64,000 nt of DNA, taken from assembly GCA_017471175.1 (NCBI GenBank), contig JAFUVS010000014.1:1-64000 (forward strand), given 5' to 3'. Origin of the DNA: Paludibacteraceae bacterium. GTDB lineage: Bacteria; Bacteroidota; Bacteroidia; Bacteroidales; Paludibacteraceae. A model generated the notes under the pieces. The model did not search any database. It was not told the origin of the DNA and worked only from the letters and a program-made list of their open reading frames with translations. Shown one piece after another: positions 8,209-17,123 of this stretch. The position numbers and the translations under genes were made by a program. How positions within the stretch are numbered: position 1 is the first letter of the stretch; the number at the start of each line of letters is the position of its first letter.

Positions 8209-8966
8209 CCTTGCTTGAATTTCGTGATGGTACCGATAGTATTCGTTTCTCTGCCCTTGAGCAGATAATAGACCTTAATATACGCCACATCCCGCAGGAA
8301 GTCAATATGCCCGATTTCCACATCGATGGGGTGAATACCTGTTCGCGCTTCTATGTCCTGTAGCAGTTCGCTGCGCCGTTCGGGAACGATGTTCTCTATT
8401 TTCTCATAAAGAATAATCTTGCTTGTTCTGCGCTCCCGCATAGACCACAGTTCAAAGCCGAGCGCGAGGAGAATGAGTACTACATTAGCGAAGAGCAATT
8501 GGTGCCAAGCGAGGTCTTCGGCGTGCAGCGACAGCGAATTGATAACCGACTGGGCTATAATTATAAAGAGGTAAGTCATCTCGCGTATAGGCACCGTCTC
8601 CGTGCGGTAACGTATCATACCGAAGATAGCAAACAGACCCAGGACAAAACCGGTCTGTATGTCAAGTATCTGCATCAACCATAAGAGGAAGAACATCGAG
8701 TTCGAAAAGAGCATAAACGTAACATAGTAGTCCTTTCGTCCGGCATTCATTTTGTAATAGACGAAATAGACGAGCAGCCACGCCATCAGGAAATTAAAGA
8801 GGAACATAATGGGCAGAATGAGCGTACCATCGCTTATGTTCAGCCACTCGGAGAGCGCGTGAATAAGGTAACTGATACTGTCCGTTCTGCCGTACTCGGC
8901 AGCGATGGAGGGGTCGTAGGTCTCGACAAACTCGAGCGTAGGATTAGCAAGGTCAACTTGGAGCAT
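8205..8966 (-). CDS. DUF4956 membrane protein
   Basis: A 253-residue protein with about four transmembrane segments between residues 50 and 170 and the family signature GLFAIFGMIRYRTETVPIREMTYLF. A soluble C-terminal domain of ~80 residues follows (VPERRSELLQDIEARTGIHP). DUF4956 proteins are repeatedly found beside VTC-domain polyphosphate polymerases. Here the VTC gene lies 42 bp upstream, separated only by a GTTTAGA repeat array. A role in polyphosphate production or transfer at the membrane is inferred from this linkage. Confidence 0.8.
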   Translation of the reverse strand: MLQVDLANPTLEFVETYDPSIAAEYGRTDSISYLIHALSEWLNISDGTLILPIMFLFNFLMAWLLVYFVYYKMNAGRKDYYVTFMLFSNSMFFLLWLMQILDIQTGFVLGLFAIFGMIRYRTETVPIREMTYLFIIIAQSVINSLSLHAEDLAWHQLLFANVVLILLALGFELWSMRERRTSKIILYEKIENIVPERRSELLQDIEARTGIHPIDVEIGHIDFLRDVAYIKVYYLLKGRETNTIGTITKFKQG

Positions 8967-9007
8967 TTTAGTTTAGAGTTTAAGGTTTAGAGTTTAGAGT
9001 TTAGGGG
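8967..9007. repeat. GTTTAGA-type 7-bp repeat array 1
   Basis: The gap between the VTC and DUF4956 genes consists almost entirely of degenerate GTTTAGA/GTTTAAG heptamers. The array ends at the VTC stop codon. Confidence 0.75.
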
Positions 9008-9778
9008 TTAGGGTTGGGGGGCAATAGCGGAGAGTTTTTGGATGGCACGGATTTTTTTCTTGAACCGGTTATGCTTACAATCGGGGTCGGTAAGGGCGGT
9101 ACCGATACAGTACTTACTGATTTTAAGCGGCTTGACACGTTCTGAGAGCATAATCCCTATCATCGGGGAGAAGCAGTTGCCGTCCCGTTTGAGTTCAACT
9201 ATCACCACATCGTCCAACGTCCGCACTATACCTGTGGATTGATTATAGAAAGCAAGGTCGAGGTCAATGGTCAGACGTTCTGTTTTTTGCTTATTAACCA
9301 ACGTGATACGATGGAAAGCCGTGCGCAACTTCGGGCTGATTTGCTCATACGTATAGCGGCTTTTGGCGGCTATAAAATCCACTACTTCATCGGTAGGGAT
9401 GCTAATGTCGGGTTGCGGCAGCGGGATACGTTTCTTTTTGGTTCGTCCCTTGTTGTTTTTCCGCTTGATTTCGAGGAAATTCAGATGCGAGTCCACATAC
9501 TGCCGCACGCGGATTTTCTGCCGCACCAGTTGGCGGTCGTGGTGTCGGAGGTACATATCGAGATCGTCCGTATCGAAGTACATCGTGTCGTAGGTTGCCA
9601 CGCGAAGCGAATCAATCTCTTGCACGTAGTAATCATTGAGCGACTTGCGCAATAGGACGGACAACAACCGCATGGGCACCACAAACTTGGTGTCAATGCG
9701 GTTCATCAGTTTGACGGCATTCATCTCGTCCAACGAGATGGGGTCAAATTCGCGAATAACTGTACGATAATCTTCCAC
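9008..9778 (-). CDS. VTC-domain polyphosphate polymerase-like protein
   Basis: A 256-residue protein matching the VTC (vacuolar transporter chaperone) catalytic fold, a basic tunnel that makes polyphosphate from ATP. Visible tunnel residues include KLMNRIDTKFVVP, RQKIRVRQYVDS, FLEIKRKNNKGRTKKKRIPL, a strand RLTIDLDLAF and the metal-binding VIVELKRDGN. It begins one base before the end of the YD-like gene and is followed by DUF4956, a common bacterial pairing. No membrane segment is seen, so it should act on the cytoplasmic side with the DUF4956 partner. Polyphosphate synthesis is inferred from family knowledge. Confidence 0.85.
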   Translation of the reverse strand: MEDYRTVIREFDPISLDEMNAVKLMNRIDTKFVVPMRLLSVLLRKSLNDYYVQEIDSLRVATYDTMYFDTDDLDMYLRHHDRQLVRQKIRVRQYVDSHLNFLEIKRKNNKGRTKKKRIPLPQPDISIPTDEVVDFIAAKSRYTYEQISPKLRTAFHRITLVNKQKTERLTIDLDLAFYNQSTGIVRTLDDVVIVELKRDGNCFSPMIGIMLSERVKPLKISKYCIGTALTDPDCKHNRFKKKIRAIQKLSAIAPQP

Positions 9779-10209
9779 TAATCCTCAAATTTGTACTCAA
9801 ACGTCTTGGTCGAATAAAGATGTCCGTTCGGAAGATAATTGTATTGTATGGCTTTGGTGCCGTCCTCGTTGAACTTGAACTTGCGAATCATAACGGGTTT
9901 GTTCTTGTCGTTATACTCCACCTCTTCAAGCAACAAGCCATTGGCATCGTACTTACGTACTTCGCGCCATTTTTGTCCATAGGTAGCATACTCTATTTCT
10001 TCCACTTTTCTGCCTTCGCTGTCATAGACGGTAACACGGTCGAGCCAGCGCATCTTGATGTTGCCTTTGCTATCGGTTTGCGTGTTCCATTCCTTGACGG
10101 TGAGGTTCTTGCGTTTCGCCCGTTTGGCGAGCGTTTCGGGACTGACCGTTTGGGCACCTACCCCTATTACGCAGCCCAAAAAGAACAGGGTAAAAAGAAA
10201 TCTCTTCAT
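9778..10209 (-). CDS. Secreted YD-repeat-like protein of unknown function
   Basis: A 143-residue protein with a signal peptide (MKRFLFTLFFLGCVIGVGAQ). The body holds repeated strand-turn units of the type VTVYDSEGRKVEEIEY, REVRKYDANGLLLEEVEYND and KFKFNEDGTKAIQYNYLPNG, reminiscent of YD/RHS-like repeats of Bacteroidetes exported proteins. It is the first gene of the VTC operon and overlaps the VTC start by one base. I do not recognise a function; a periplasmic or surface role is likely. Confidence 0.65.
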   Translation of the reverse strand: MKRFLFTLFFLGCVIGVGAQTVSPETLAKRAKRKNLTVKEWNTQTDSKGNIKMRWLDRVTVYDSEGRKVEEIEYATYGQKWREVRKYDANGLLLEEVEYNDKNKPVMIRKFKFNEDGTKAIQYNYLPNGHLYSTKTFEYKFED

Positions 10210-10246
10210 ACCTATTATTTATATATAATGCGTTAAATAAGAGACA

Positions 10247-10858
10247 CTATTTTGCCAATTCGGCTTCGATGGCGGGCGCGATGTCTTTGGGTTCGGCAGT
10301 GGGTTCAAAACGTTGAACGGCTTCTCCTTGCTTGTTGATAAGGAACTTGGTAAAGTTCCACGCAATAGCACCGTTCTCTTTGTAGTTCTTGTCCACTTTG
10401 AGTTTGACTACCTTATCCATCATAAAGGCTTTCGGACCGCTTCCCAAAGAGGTGAACCCTTGTTGCGACTTGAGCCACGTATAAATAGGTGCTTCGTCTT
10501 GACCGTTCACATCGATTTTGGCCATCAACGGGAAAGTTACGCCGTGATTGAGTCGGCATTCGGTGGCAGTTTCTTCATCCCCTTCAGGGTTCTGGCTGCC
10601 AAACTGATTGCATGGGAAACCGATAACAAGCAGTCCTTTGTCTTTGTAGTCTTGGTAGAGTTTCTCCAAACCGTCGAACTGAGGCGTAAAGCCGCACTGT
10701 GTAGCAGTGTTTACAATAAGAATAACCTGCCCCTTGTGATCGGCGAAAGCAAAATCCTCACCACGAGCGGTCTTGACCGTAAAGTCGTAAATGTTAGTAG
10801 CGTTCATAGTTGAAACTGTAATTAAGGCAGTAATAACTGCTGTGAATAATTTGTTCAT
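10247..10858 (-). CDS. Glutathione peroxidase family protein (exported)
   Basis: The start is set to the ATG at 10858 (MNKLFTAVITALITVSTMNA, 203 residues), because a GTG at 10912 sits immediately after the promoter. The N-terminus looks like a signal peptide. The catalytic region shows VNTATQCGFTPQFDGLEKLY (peroxidatic Cys in place of selenocysteine), GFPCNQFGSQNPEGDEE and the Trp of IAWNFTKFLI. Cys-type members of this family usually use thioredoxin-like donors to reduce peroxides. Export suggests a periplasmic peroxidase. It is a monocistronic gene with its own strong promoter. Confidence 0.9.
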   Translation of the reverse strand: MNKLFTAVITALITVSTMNATNIYDFTVKTARGEDFAFADHKGQVILIVNTATQCGFTPQFDGLEKLYQDYKDKGLLVIGFPCNQFGSQNPEGDEETATECRLNHGVTFPLMAKIDVNGQDEAPIYTWLKSQQGFTSLGSGPKAFMMDKVVKLKVDKNYKENGAIAWNFTKFLINKQGEAVQRFEPTAEPKDIAPAIEAELAK

Positions 10859-10917
10859 TGTTTTGTAGTAATGAGCAGAGAATAGCCAACCTCTAAACTC
10901 GCCGAAAAACACGGCGG

Positions 10918-10949
10918 CAAAAGTAGTAAAAACATATCATCAGCCCAAA
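10918..10949 (-). promoter_or_regulatory. Promoter of the glutathione peroxidase gene
   Basis: TTTG (10949-10946), exactly 20 nt, TACTTTTG (10925-10918), then a CCGCCG discriminator, all on the minus strand. It gives a leader of about 55 nt to the ATG at 10858. The rest of the 10950-11078 gap is AT-rich with no gene seen. Confidence 0.8.
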
Positions 10950-11078
10950 AGTGCTTCCAAATTTTTACACTAATTGCCAATAAAAAACGACATATTTATA
11001 TGTAGCACTTGTAATTGGATAGAAAAACTCTAAAAAAAGCGAAAAAATATCAAAAAATACATTTTTTTTCAAAAATAT

Positions 11079-11109
11079 TTTGTAGGGTTGAAAAAACGCC
11101 GTACTTTTG
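11079..11109 (+). promoter_or_regulatory. Promoter of the tRNA-Glu/rpsT unit
   Basis: TTTG (11079-11082), 19 nt, TACTTTTG (11102-11109), then CACGC. The tRNA begins 20 bp later. Confidence 0.8.
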
Positions 11110-11128
11110 CACGCTTTTTCAAACAAAC

Positions 11129-11200
11129 GGCCAATTCGTCTATCGGCTAGGACGAGAGATTTTCATTCTCTAAAGAGCAGTTCGACTCTGCTATTGGCTA
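11129..11200 (+). tRNA. tRNA-Glu (TTC)
   Basis: A 72-nt cloverleaf. Acceptor GGCCAAT pairs with ATTGGCT (one G-T pair). The anticodon stem AGAGA/TCTCT holds the loop TTTTCAT with anticodon TTC at 11162-11164, and the T-arm contains GTTCGACTC. CCA is not encoded. It lies 71 bp ahead of rpsT with no terminator between, so both probably share one primary transcript. Confidence 0.95.
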
Positions 11201-11222
11201 CAAAATAATAAGAAGTAGAACG

Positions 11223-11250
11223 TGAGGGTACGACGACGTTCGTTCCCTCA
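11223..11250 (+). promoter_or_regulatory. Leader hairpin upstream of rpsT
   Basis: TGAGGG (11223-11228) pairs with CCCTCA (11245-11250), extended inside by ACGA/TCGT around a 6-nt loop. It lies 21 bp ahead of the S20 start and has no T-run, so it is a candidate S20 autoregulatory element or a processing signal between tRNA and mRNA. Confidence 0.45.
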
Positions 11251-11271
11251 AATAATGTAAAACCAAAAGAG

Positions 11272-11526
11272 ATGGCAAATCATAAATCATCTTTGAAGCG
11301 TATTCGCCAAACGGCAACCCGTAAAGCTCACAATCACTATTACGCCAAGACGGCTCGCAACGCAGTTCGCGACCTTCGCGCAACGACAGAAAAAGCAGCA
11401 GCAACCGAGATGTTGCCCAAAGTAAGTTCGATGTTGGATAAATTGGCAAAGCGCAATATCATCCACCGCAACAAGGCTGCTAACTTGAAATCGGGGTTGG
11501 CTATTTACGTCAACAAAATGGCGTAA
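11272..11526 (+). CDS. rpsT: 30S ribosomal protein S20
   Basis: An 84-residue, very basic helical protein starting [20 protein letters not shown], with the conserved S20 stretch [20 protein letters not shown] at the end. It binds 16S rRNA early in 30S assembly. A strong intrinsic terminator follows 70 bp after the stop. Confidence 0.97.
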   Translation: MANHKSSLKRIRQTATRKAHNHYYAKTARNAVRDLRATTEKAAATEMLPKVSSMLDKLAKRNIIHRNKAANLKSGLAIYVNKMA

Positions 11527-11594
11527 GCCTGATACAATAAGTCGAATAAACAGACTTACGGATAACGAAACGAGTAAAAAAGCAGAACAAATAG

Positions 11595-11636
11595 AAACTG
11601 TCAGACAAAAAGTCTGACAGTTTTTTGTTTTTTTAT
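11595..11636 (+). terminator. Intrinsic terminator of rpsT
   Basis: A perfect 12-bp stem, AAACTGTCAGAC (11595-11606) with its complement at 11612-11623, a 5-nt loop and a long T-run. Confidence 0.93.
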
Positions 11637-11644
11637 GTAAAAAG

Positions 11645-11675
11645 TTGCGGTATTGCAAGATTATCACTACTTTTG
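11645..11675 (+). promoter_or_regulatory. Promoter of the envelope-biogenesis operon
   Basis: TTG (11645-11647), 20 nt, TACTTTTG (11668-11675), then the discriminator CGCGC. It is the only clear promoter seen before the DUF6089-uppS-bamA-ompH genes, whose spacing fits one transcript. Confidence 0.75.
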
Positions 11676-11747
11676 CGCGCTTTTTACGGGCTATGCGAAA
11701 AAAGCGATACGCAATGCACGTTCGAGAACAAGAATATAATACGTCTA

Positions 11748-12449
11748 ATGATTAGAACAATGCCATACAAGATGAGGTGTGTCGGTGTTTTGGCATTGTT
11801 TTTGTTAGTAGTAAGCAGTGAGGCGTTTGCCGACATATCGGAGCGTCTGTACCATATAGAGATTGGCGTGGACGGCGGCTGCGGATACTACGCAGGCGAT
11901 GCGGAACGGTTTATTTTTCAAGACATTCGCGAAGCATACGGAGCCGGCATTCGCTACCAGTTAGACCGCCGCTGGGCGGTACGGCTAAAAGGTATGGCAC
12001 ATCGCATCACTGGTTACAATCCGAACACAGCAGGCAGAGCCGACACGCGGATGGGGATGTGGACCAACCAAATGGTGAATATAGACGCAGTGGGCGAGTT
12101 CAACTTTTTTCCATACGGCAGAATACGCTACGACCGCCGCATCAGTCCTATCACCCCGTATATAGCACTGGGAATAGGAGTCGGACTGCACGACAAATGG
12201 AAGAAAGCAAGTGTATATGTGCCTTTTATAGTCGGTTTGAAGTGGCAGCCGCACCCCCGCGTAGTCATTCACGCAGCTTGGCAAAACAACGTCTATTTTG
12301 CGGATAATTTAGAAACCGTATCGGAATACAACAACCGCTACAATATGAATGGCAGCAATATAATGAACTGCGATGTAACAGGTCAGTTGGTAGCAGGTAT
12401 TGCGTTCAGTTTCCTGCAATACAAGTTGGTATGCCGGACTTGCAAATAA
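11748..12449 (+). CDS. DUF6089-type outer-membrane protein
   Basis: The start is taken at the ATG at 11748 ([18 protein letters not shown]); 11760 and 11772 are alternatives. Anything earlier lies inside the promoter. A signal peptide ends near SSEAFA. The mature part is an outer-membrane beta-barrel of the porin-like family found directly upstream of uppS and bamA in Bacteroidales, with [15 protein letters not shown] near the N-terminus and [23 protein letters not shown] in late strands. It lies 10 bp ahead of uppS. Its role is unknown; the conserved neighbourhood suggests envelope assembly. Confidence 0.75.
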   Translation: MIRTMPYKMRCVGVLALFLLVVSSEAFADISERLYHIEIGVDGGCGYYAGDAERFIFQDIREAYGAGIRYQLDRRWAVRLKGMAHRITGYNPNTAGRADTRMGMWTNQMVNIDAVGEFNFFPYGRIRYDRRISPITPYIALGIGVGLHDKWKKASVYVPFIVGLKWQPHPRVVIHAAWQNNVYFADNLETVSEYNNRYNMNGSNIMNCDVTGQLVAGIAFSFLQYKLVCRTCK

Positions 12450-12459
12450 CAGAGATACA

Positions 12460-13218
12460 ATGGATAACGAGCAGATAGCAAAAACGAAGATTGATCGTGA
12501 GCGTATGCCTCGCCACGTGGCAATCATTATGGACGGCAACGGCAGATGGGCAAAGCAGCACGGCTTGGCGCGTATGTTCGGTCACCGTCAGGGCGTGGAA
12601 ACGGTTCACCGCATTACGGAAGCGGCAGCAGAATTGGGTATTCGTTACTTGACTTTGTATGCATTTTCGACGGAGAACTGGAATCGTCCCCAACAGGAGG
12701 TGGACGCACTGATGGAGTTGCTGGTGGACACAATCGCCAAAGAGACCCCCACACTGATGAAGAACAACATACGCCTGCTGACTATCGGCGACTTAGAGCG
12801 TCTTCCCAAGTCCGCACAAGATAAATTCCGCCTCTGTATGGAGCAAACAGCCGCCAATACGGGTTTACGATTGGTGATTGCGTTGAGTTACTCGGCACGT
12901 TGGGAAATGATTCGCGCCACACAGCAGATTGCCCGCGAAGTTCAGTCGGGAACGTTACGCACGGAAGACATTGACGAGGCTGCCATAGCCGACCGTCTGA
13001 CCACACACGGTATGCCGGATCCCGACCTGTTGATTCGCACAAGCGGAGAACTGAGAATAAGTAATTTTCTTTTGTGGCAATGCGCCTATTCCGAATTGTA
13101 TTTTACTTCTTGTCTTTGGCCGGACTTTACGGTAGAAGAGTTTTACAAGGCACTGATTGATTATCAGGGTCGTGAACGTCGTTTCGGTAAGATATCCGAG
13201 CAACTGAAGACAATATAA
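12460..13218 (+). CDS. uppS: Isoprenyl transferase (undecaprenyl diphosphate synthase)
   Basis: The start is set to the ATG at 12460 ([20 protein letters not shown]); a longer frame overlaps the preceding gene. The 252-residue length is typical. Key motifs are [14 protein letters not shown] with catalytic Asp25, [26 protein letters not shown] and [20 protein letters not shown]. The enzyme condenses isopentenyl diphosphate onto farnesyl diphosphate in cis to make the C55 carrier for peptidoglycan and O-antigen. The gene sits between a barrel protein and bamA, the standard Bacteroidales order. Confidence 0.96.
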   Translation: MDNEQIAKTKIDRERMPRHVAIIMDGNGRWAKQHGLARMFGHRQGVETVHRITEAAAELGIRYLTLYAFSTENWNRPQQEVDALMELLVDTIAKETPTLMKNNIRLLTIGDLERLPKSAQDKFRLCMEQTAANTGLRLVIALSYSARWEMIRATQQIAREVQSGTLRTEDIDEAAIADRLTTHGMPDPDLLIRTSGELRISNFLLWQCAYSELYFTSCLWPDFTVEEFYKALIDYQGRERRFGKISEQLKTI

Positions 13219-13244
13219 GAAATTTATAGAGAGAACATTATACT

Positions 13245-15947
13245 GTGAGACAGGTTTCAAGATACATAGTCGGACTGCTCGGGTTGCTTTGCGCACCGTT
13301 TGTCTTTTCGCAATCAGACTTACTTTCTAATACGACACACAATACAGATGCGGACACGGCAGTTGTAGCGACAGCAGATACGGTAGTCGCCACCGGTTCA
13401 GATACGTTGTCTGCTGCGCAAGAGGAATTGCCGGAGATTACATATTCGGCTCACCGCAGGTCGTATGAGATAGCCGGCATCGCCGTGAAAGGGGCTGACA
13501 GCTACGAGGACTACGTGATTATCGGCTTCAGCGGATTAGCAGTAGGTGACAAGGTGGAAGTACCCGGAGGTCAGATAACGAAAGCCATTCGCCGTTTCTG
13601 GAAACAGGGTTTGTTCTCGGAGGTCAGGATTGTAGCCACCAAGATGACGGACACACAAGTATGGCTTGAGATACAACTCAAGCAGCGTCCGCGCGTCAGT
13701 GAGTTGGAATACAGAGGGATGAAGAAGAGCGAGCGCGAGGACATGGAAGTGAAGATCGGCATAGCGCGCGGCAGCCAAATGACTCCGAACTTGGCAGACA
13801 GAGCCAAGACCCTGCTCAAGAAGTACTACGAGGAGAAAGGTTTTCATAATGCAGCCATCCGTATTTCGGAGTTTCCCGACCGCGACCATCCGGGCTACGT
13901 GAAAGTGCTTATAGACGTGGACAAGCGCGAAAAGACGAAAGTGGCACACCTCTATATAACAGGCAATAAAGCATTGAGCCACAATCAGATTAACCGTGCG
14001 ATGAAGAAGACGAACGACAACAACATTATGAACCTCTTCCGCACCAAGAAGTTTGTAGAGAAAGAATACGAGAACGACAAGAAAGCGGTCATTGAGAAAT
14101 ACAACGAGTTAGGCTATCGCGATGCGTACATAGTTAGCGACAGCGTAGTCCCCAATCCGGAAGACCCGACCCGTGTGGATGTCTATATGGACATTTACGA
14201 AGGCGAGAAATATTTTGTGCGCGATGTAACGTGGGTGGGCAACACGGTGTATCCGTATGATTATCTGAATCAAGTACTGACCATCAAGCGCGGCGATGTC
14301 TATAACCTCAAGCACCTGAACAAACGCCTGACCGAGGATGACGATGCCGTGAGCAAACTCTATACCGACCAAGGCTACTTGTTCTTCAACGTCGATCCCG
14401 TAGAAGTGAAGATAGAGAAGGACTCGATAGACTTTGAGATGCGCGTTTATGAGGGCAAACCGGCTACTATCAACGAAATCAATATCGTAGGTAATACGCG
14501 CGTGTATGAGCACGTGGTTCGTCGCGAACTCTATACAAAGCCCGGTCAGCTGTACTCGCAGTCGGATATTATGCGCTCGCTACGTGAGTTGGCTCAGATG
14601 GGACACTTTGACCAAGAGAAGTTAGTACCTGATATTCAGCCTAATCCGGAAGACGGAACGGTGGACATAACTTACAACTTGCAGACGAAGTCGTCCGACC
14701 AGATTGAGTTCTCTTTAGGTTGGGGTGCGACGGGATTGGTAGGTAGCGTCGGACTGAAGTTCACCAATTTTGCCATTCAGAATCTGTTCAACAAGAAGTC
14801 TTACCGCATCGTGCCGCAAGGCGAGGGTCAAACGTTCTCCATCAACGCGCGCACGAACGGTATCTACTACAATTCGGTGAGCCTGAGTTTTATGGAGCCG
14901 TGGCTGGGTGGTAAGCGTCCTAATTCACTCAGTTTCAGCGCGTACTTTGCTTCACAAACAGGTTATTCGGATCGTTACTACAAGTCATATCAGAACTTGT
15001 ACAATACCTACTACTCGTCTTACTACTATACGGGCAACTCCAATTACTACCAGCAGTTGCAGGAGTCGGAGGCAGATCCGAACAAGTACCTGCGCGTAGT
15101 GGGAGTGAGTTTAGGGTATGGCAGTCGTTTGTCGTGGCCCGATGACTACTTCACGTTCTATACGGAATTGAGTTACCAGTTGTACATTATGAAGAACTGG
15201 CCTTACCTGTTGGTAAGCAACGGTATGTGTCATAACTTGGCACTGAATCTGCAGTTGTCGCGCTCCAGTATAGATAATCCTATCTATACACGTCGCGGTT
15301 CGCAATTCACCTTGGGCGTGAAGATTACCCCACCCTACTCCTTGATGATGGGTAAGACGGATGCGCAGTATGCGGCTATGTCGCTCAGCGAGCGGTATAA
15401 CCTGATAGAGTATTACAAACTCCGTTTCTCGGGCAAAGTGTTTACTCCTCTGACCCCGGACAGCAAGTTAGTGCTGATGGCACGTGCCGACTTCGGTTAC
15501 TTGGGACACTATAACCTCTATACCAAATCGCCGTTTGAGACCTACTATATGGGTGGTGACGGTACGACGGGCTATTCGAGTTACTCGACTGAATATGTGT
15601 CGATGCGCGGTTACTCATCCGGCTCGCTCACGCCCTACGATATCACGACGGGGCGCAATATGGGCTATGTCTATAACAAGTTCACGATGGAGTTGCGCTA
15701 TCCCATCCTATTGGAGCAGAGTGCCACGATATGGGCATTAGGTTTTGTGGAAGCCGGTAACTGCTTCTCGTCCATTCAGGAGTACAATCCGTTCAACCTG
15801 AAGCGTTCGGCAGGTGTGGGTGTACGTGTGTTCCTGCCTATGTTCGGTCTGCTCGGTATCGACTGGGGCTGGGGATTTGACAAAATCAACGGTAGCGACT
15901 CCTACGGTAAGTCGCAGTTCCACTTCGTATTGGGACAGGAGTTGTAG
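13245..15947 (+). CDS. bamA: Outer membrane protein assembly factor BamA
   Basis: A 900-residue protein starting at GTG; the signal peptide RQVSRYIVGLLGLLCAPF begins immediately and no ATG is available upstream. Residues ~65-480 contain the POTRA domains (for example DYVIIGFSGLAVGDKV, HLYITGNKALSHNQINRAM, VTWVGNTVYPYDYLNQVL, INIVGNTRVYEHVVRRELY). The C-terminal half is the Omp85 barrel, ending HFVLGQEL. It contains the lid-loop-like arginine motif near VSMRGYSSGSLTPY and a Tyr/Ser-rich extracellular segment (YNTYYSSYYYTGNSNYYQQL). BamA folds barrel proteins into the outer membrane. The lipoprotein partner BamD is encoded at 23246-24052. Confidence 0.96.
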   Translation: MRQVSRYIVGLLGLLCAPFVFSQSDLLSNTTHNTDADTAVVATADTVVATGSDTLSAAQEELPEITYSAHRRSYEIAGIAVKGADSYEDYVIIGFSGLAVGDKVEVPGGQITKAIRRFWKQGLFSEVRIVATKMTDTQVWLEIQLKQRPRVSELEYRGMKKSEREDMEVKIGIARGSQMTPNLADRAKTLLKKYYEEKGFHNAAIRISEFPDRDHPGYVKVLIDVDKREKTKVAHLYITGNKALSHNQINRAMKKTNDNNIMNLFRTKKFVEKEYENDKKAVIEKYNELGYRDAYIVSDSVVPNPEDPTRVDVYMDIYEGEKYFVRDVTWVGNTVYPYDYLNQVLTIKRGDVYNLKHLNKRLTEDDDAVSKLYTDQGYLFFNVDPVEVKIEKDSIDFEMRVYEGKPATINEINIVGNTRVYEHVVRRELYTKPGQLYSQSDIMRSLRELAQMGHFDQEKLVPDIQPNPEDGTVDITYNLQTKSSDQIEFSLGWGATGLVGSVGLKFTNFAIQNLFNKKSYRIVPQGEGQTFSINARTNGIYYNSVSLSFMEPWLGGKRPNSLSFSAYFASQTGYSDRYYKSYQNLYNTYYSSYYYTGNSNYYQQLQESEADPNKYLRVVGVSLGYGSRLSWPDDYFTFYTELSYQLYIMKNWPYLLVSNGMCHNLALNLQLSRSSIDNPIYTRRGSQFTLGVKITPPYSLMMGKTDAQYAAMSLSERYNLIEYYKLRFSGKVFTPLTPDSKLVLMARADFGYLGHYNLYTKSPFETYYMGGDGTTGYSSYSTEYVSMRGYSSGSLTPYDITTGRNMGYVYNKFTMELRYPILLEQSATIWALGFVEAGNCFSSIQEYNPFNLKRSAGVGVRVFLPMFGLLGIDWGWGFDKINGSDSYGKSQFHFVLGQEL

Positions 15948-15955
15948 TGTTTTAA

Positions 15956-16012
15956 TTTAGAGTTTAGAGTTTAGAGTTTAGAGAAGTTGAAAGTTGATAG
16001 TTGATAGTTGAT
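15956..16012. repeat. GTTTAGA array 2 plus GTTGATA repeat
   Basis: Four GTTTAGA heptamers (15956-15983) are followed by AAGTTGAAAGTTGATAGTTGATAGTTGAT-like repeats. They fill the bamA-ompH gap. Confidence 0.75.
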
Positions 16013-16025
16013 TGAAATCAATAAA

Positions 16026-16553
16026 ATGAAGTATATGAAAAGAGTTTTAATCGGTTTGATTACAATGATGTTTTTTACGTTGCCTGTGGCGGCAAAGGAT
16101 TTTAGTGTGGCATACGTGGACTTGCAGTACATTCTGAAGAACCTGCCATCCTACGAGTCCGCCAACGAGCAACTGACCTTGATTAGCAAACGTTGGCAGA
16201 AAGAGGTTACGGACTTGGAGCAGGAAGCCAAAGTATTAGTAGCCAATTACCAGACGGAGCAGATTTTTCTGTCGGAGGCGATGCGCAAGCAGCGTGAACA
16301 AGAGATATTGGACAAAGAAAAGCAGGCACAGGAGTTGAAGCGCAAGTACTTCGGCGAGGCGGGCGAATTGAACAAGAAACGCGAGGCCCTGCTCAAGCCC
16401 ATCCAAGACGAGATTTATACCGCCATCCAAGAGATAGCGATGCAGAAAGGCTACCAAGTGGTCAAAGACCGCTCCGCCGACCCGTCGCTCATTTATATGG
16501 CGAACAAGTTAGACATATCCGATCAGGTACTCAACAAGTTGGGTGCCAAATAA
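16026..16553 (+). CDS. OmpH/Skp family periplasmic chaperone (first copy)
   Basis: The start is set to the ATG at 16026 (MKYMKRVLIGLITMMFFTLP); an upstream TTG lies in repeat DNA. A signal peptide precedes VAYVDLQYILKNLPSYESAN, the OmpH N-terminal strand. A long coiled coil (residues ~45-125, many KRE/EQ heptads) follows, and AIQEIAMQKGYQVVKDRSAD closes the body. Skp trimers hold unfolded outer-membrane proteins on their way to BamA, encoded just upstream. A second, related copy follows 67 bp downstream. Confidence 0.92.
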   Translation: MKYMKRVLIGLITMMFFTLPVAAKDFSVAYVDLQYILKNLPSYESANEQLTLISKRWQKEVTDLEQEAKVLVANYQTEQIFLSEAMRKQREQEILDKEKQAQELKRKYFGEAGELNKKREALLKPIQDEIYTAIQEIAMQKGYQVVKDRSADPSLIYMANKLDISDQVLNKLGAK

Positions 16554-16620
16554 ATGGCGGATAAGTTCGAGGTACTGACTAACAAGAAATAAAATAATTA
16601 CTTACATAAAACACACAACA

Positions 16621-17112
16621 ATGAAGAGATTAGTTCTTTTATTAGCGTTGGCACTTCCGATAGTGGTTAGTGCGCAGAAGTTCGGTTATGTGAACACCCA
16701 GGAGTTGTTTCAGTTGATGCCGGAGGTTAAGACGGCGCAAGCACGCATCGACAGTCTGAGTTCGCAATACGAAACGATGTTTGCCGGTATGCAGGAAGAA
16801 TACAAGAAGAAATCGGCAGAATACGACCAGAAGAGTGCCACGATGACCGATGCAATGAAACAAATTCAAGCAGAGGAGTTGTACGGTCTGCAACAACGTA
16901 TTCAGACGGCTTATCAGACTGCTCAGCAGGACATTCAGACCAAGCAACAGGAGTTTCTTGTTCCTATTCGCGAGAAGATGATGAAGGCAATCAAGACCGT
17001 AGGCGACAAGAACGGCTATACGTACATCTTCGACTCACAGGCAATGGTATATAGTGCGCCGACAGCCGATAATCTGTTGGAGCCGGTGAAGAAAGAATTA
17101 GGGATCAAGTAA
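16621..17112 (+). CDS. OmpH/Skp family periplasmic chaperone (second copy)
   Basis: A 163-residue paralogue of the preceding gene. Signal peptide (MKRLVLLLALALPIVVSAQ), then FGYVNTQELFQLMPEVKTAQ, a coiled-coil middle (EEYKKKSAEYDQKSATMTDA and following) and the terminal domain KTVGDKNGYTYIFDSQAMVY. Tandem OmpH genes after bamA are standard in Bacteroidales. The body of the coil is shorter than in the first copy, which may give a smaller client cavity (inference). Confidence 0.93.
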   Translation: MKRLVLLLALALPIVVSAQKFGYVNTQELFQLMPEVKTAQARIDSLSSQYETMFAGMQEEYKKKSAEYDQKSATMTDAMKQIQAEELYGLQQRIQTAYQTAQQDIQTKQQEFLVPIREKMMKAIKTVGDKNGYTYIFDSQAMVYSAPTADNLLEPVKKELGIK

Positions 17113-17123
17113 TCGGGGACGGA

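Noticed and set aside
8967..9007. Telomere-like TTTAGGG repeats.
   Set aside because: The unit is degenerate GTTTAGA/GTTTAGT in a circular-type bacterial context between operon genes; the resemblance is coincidental.
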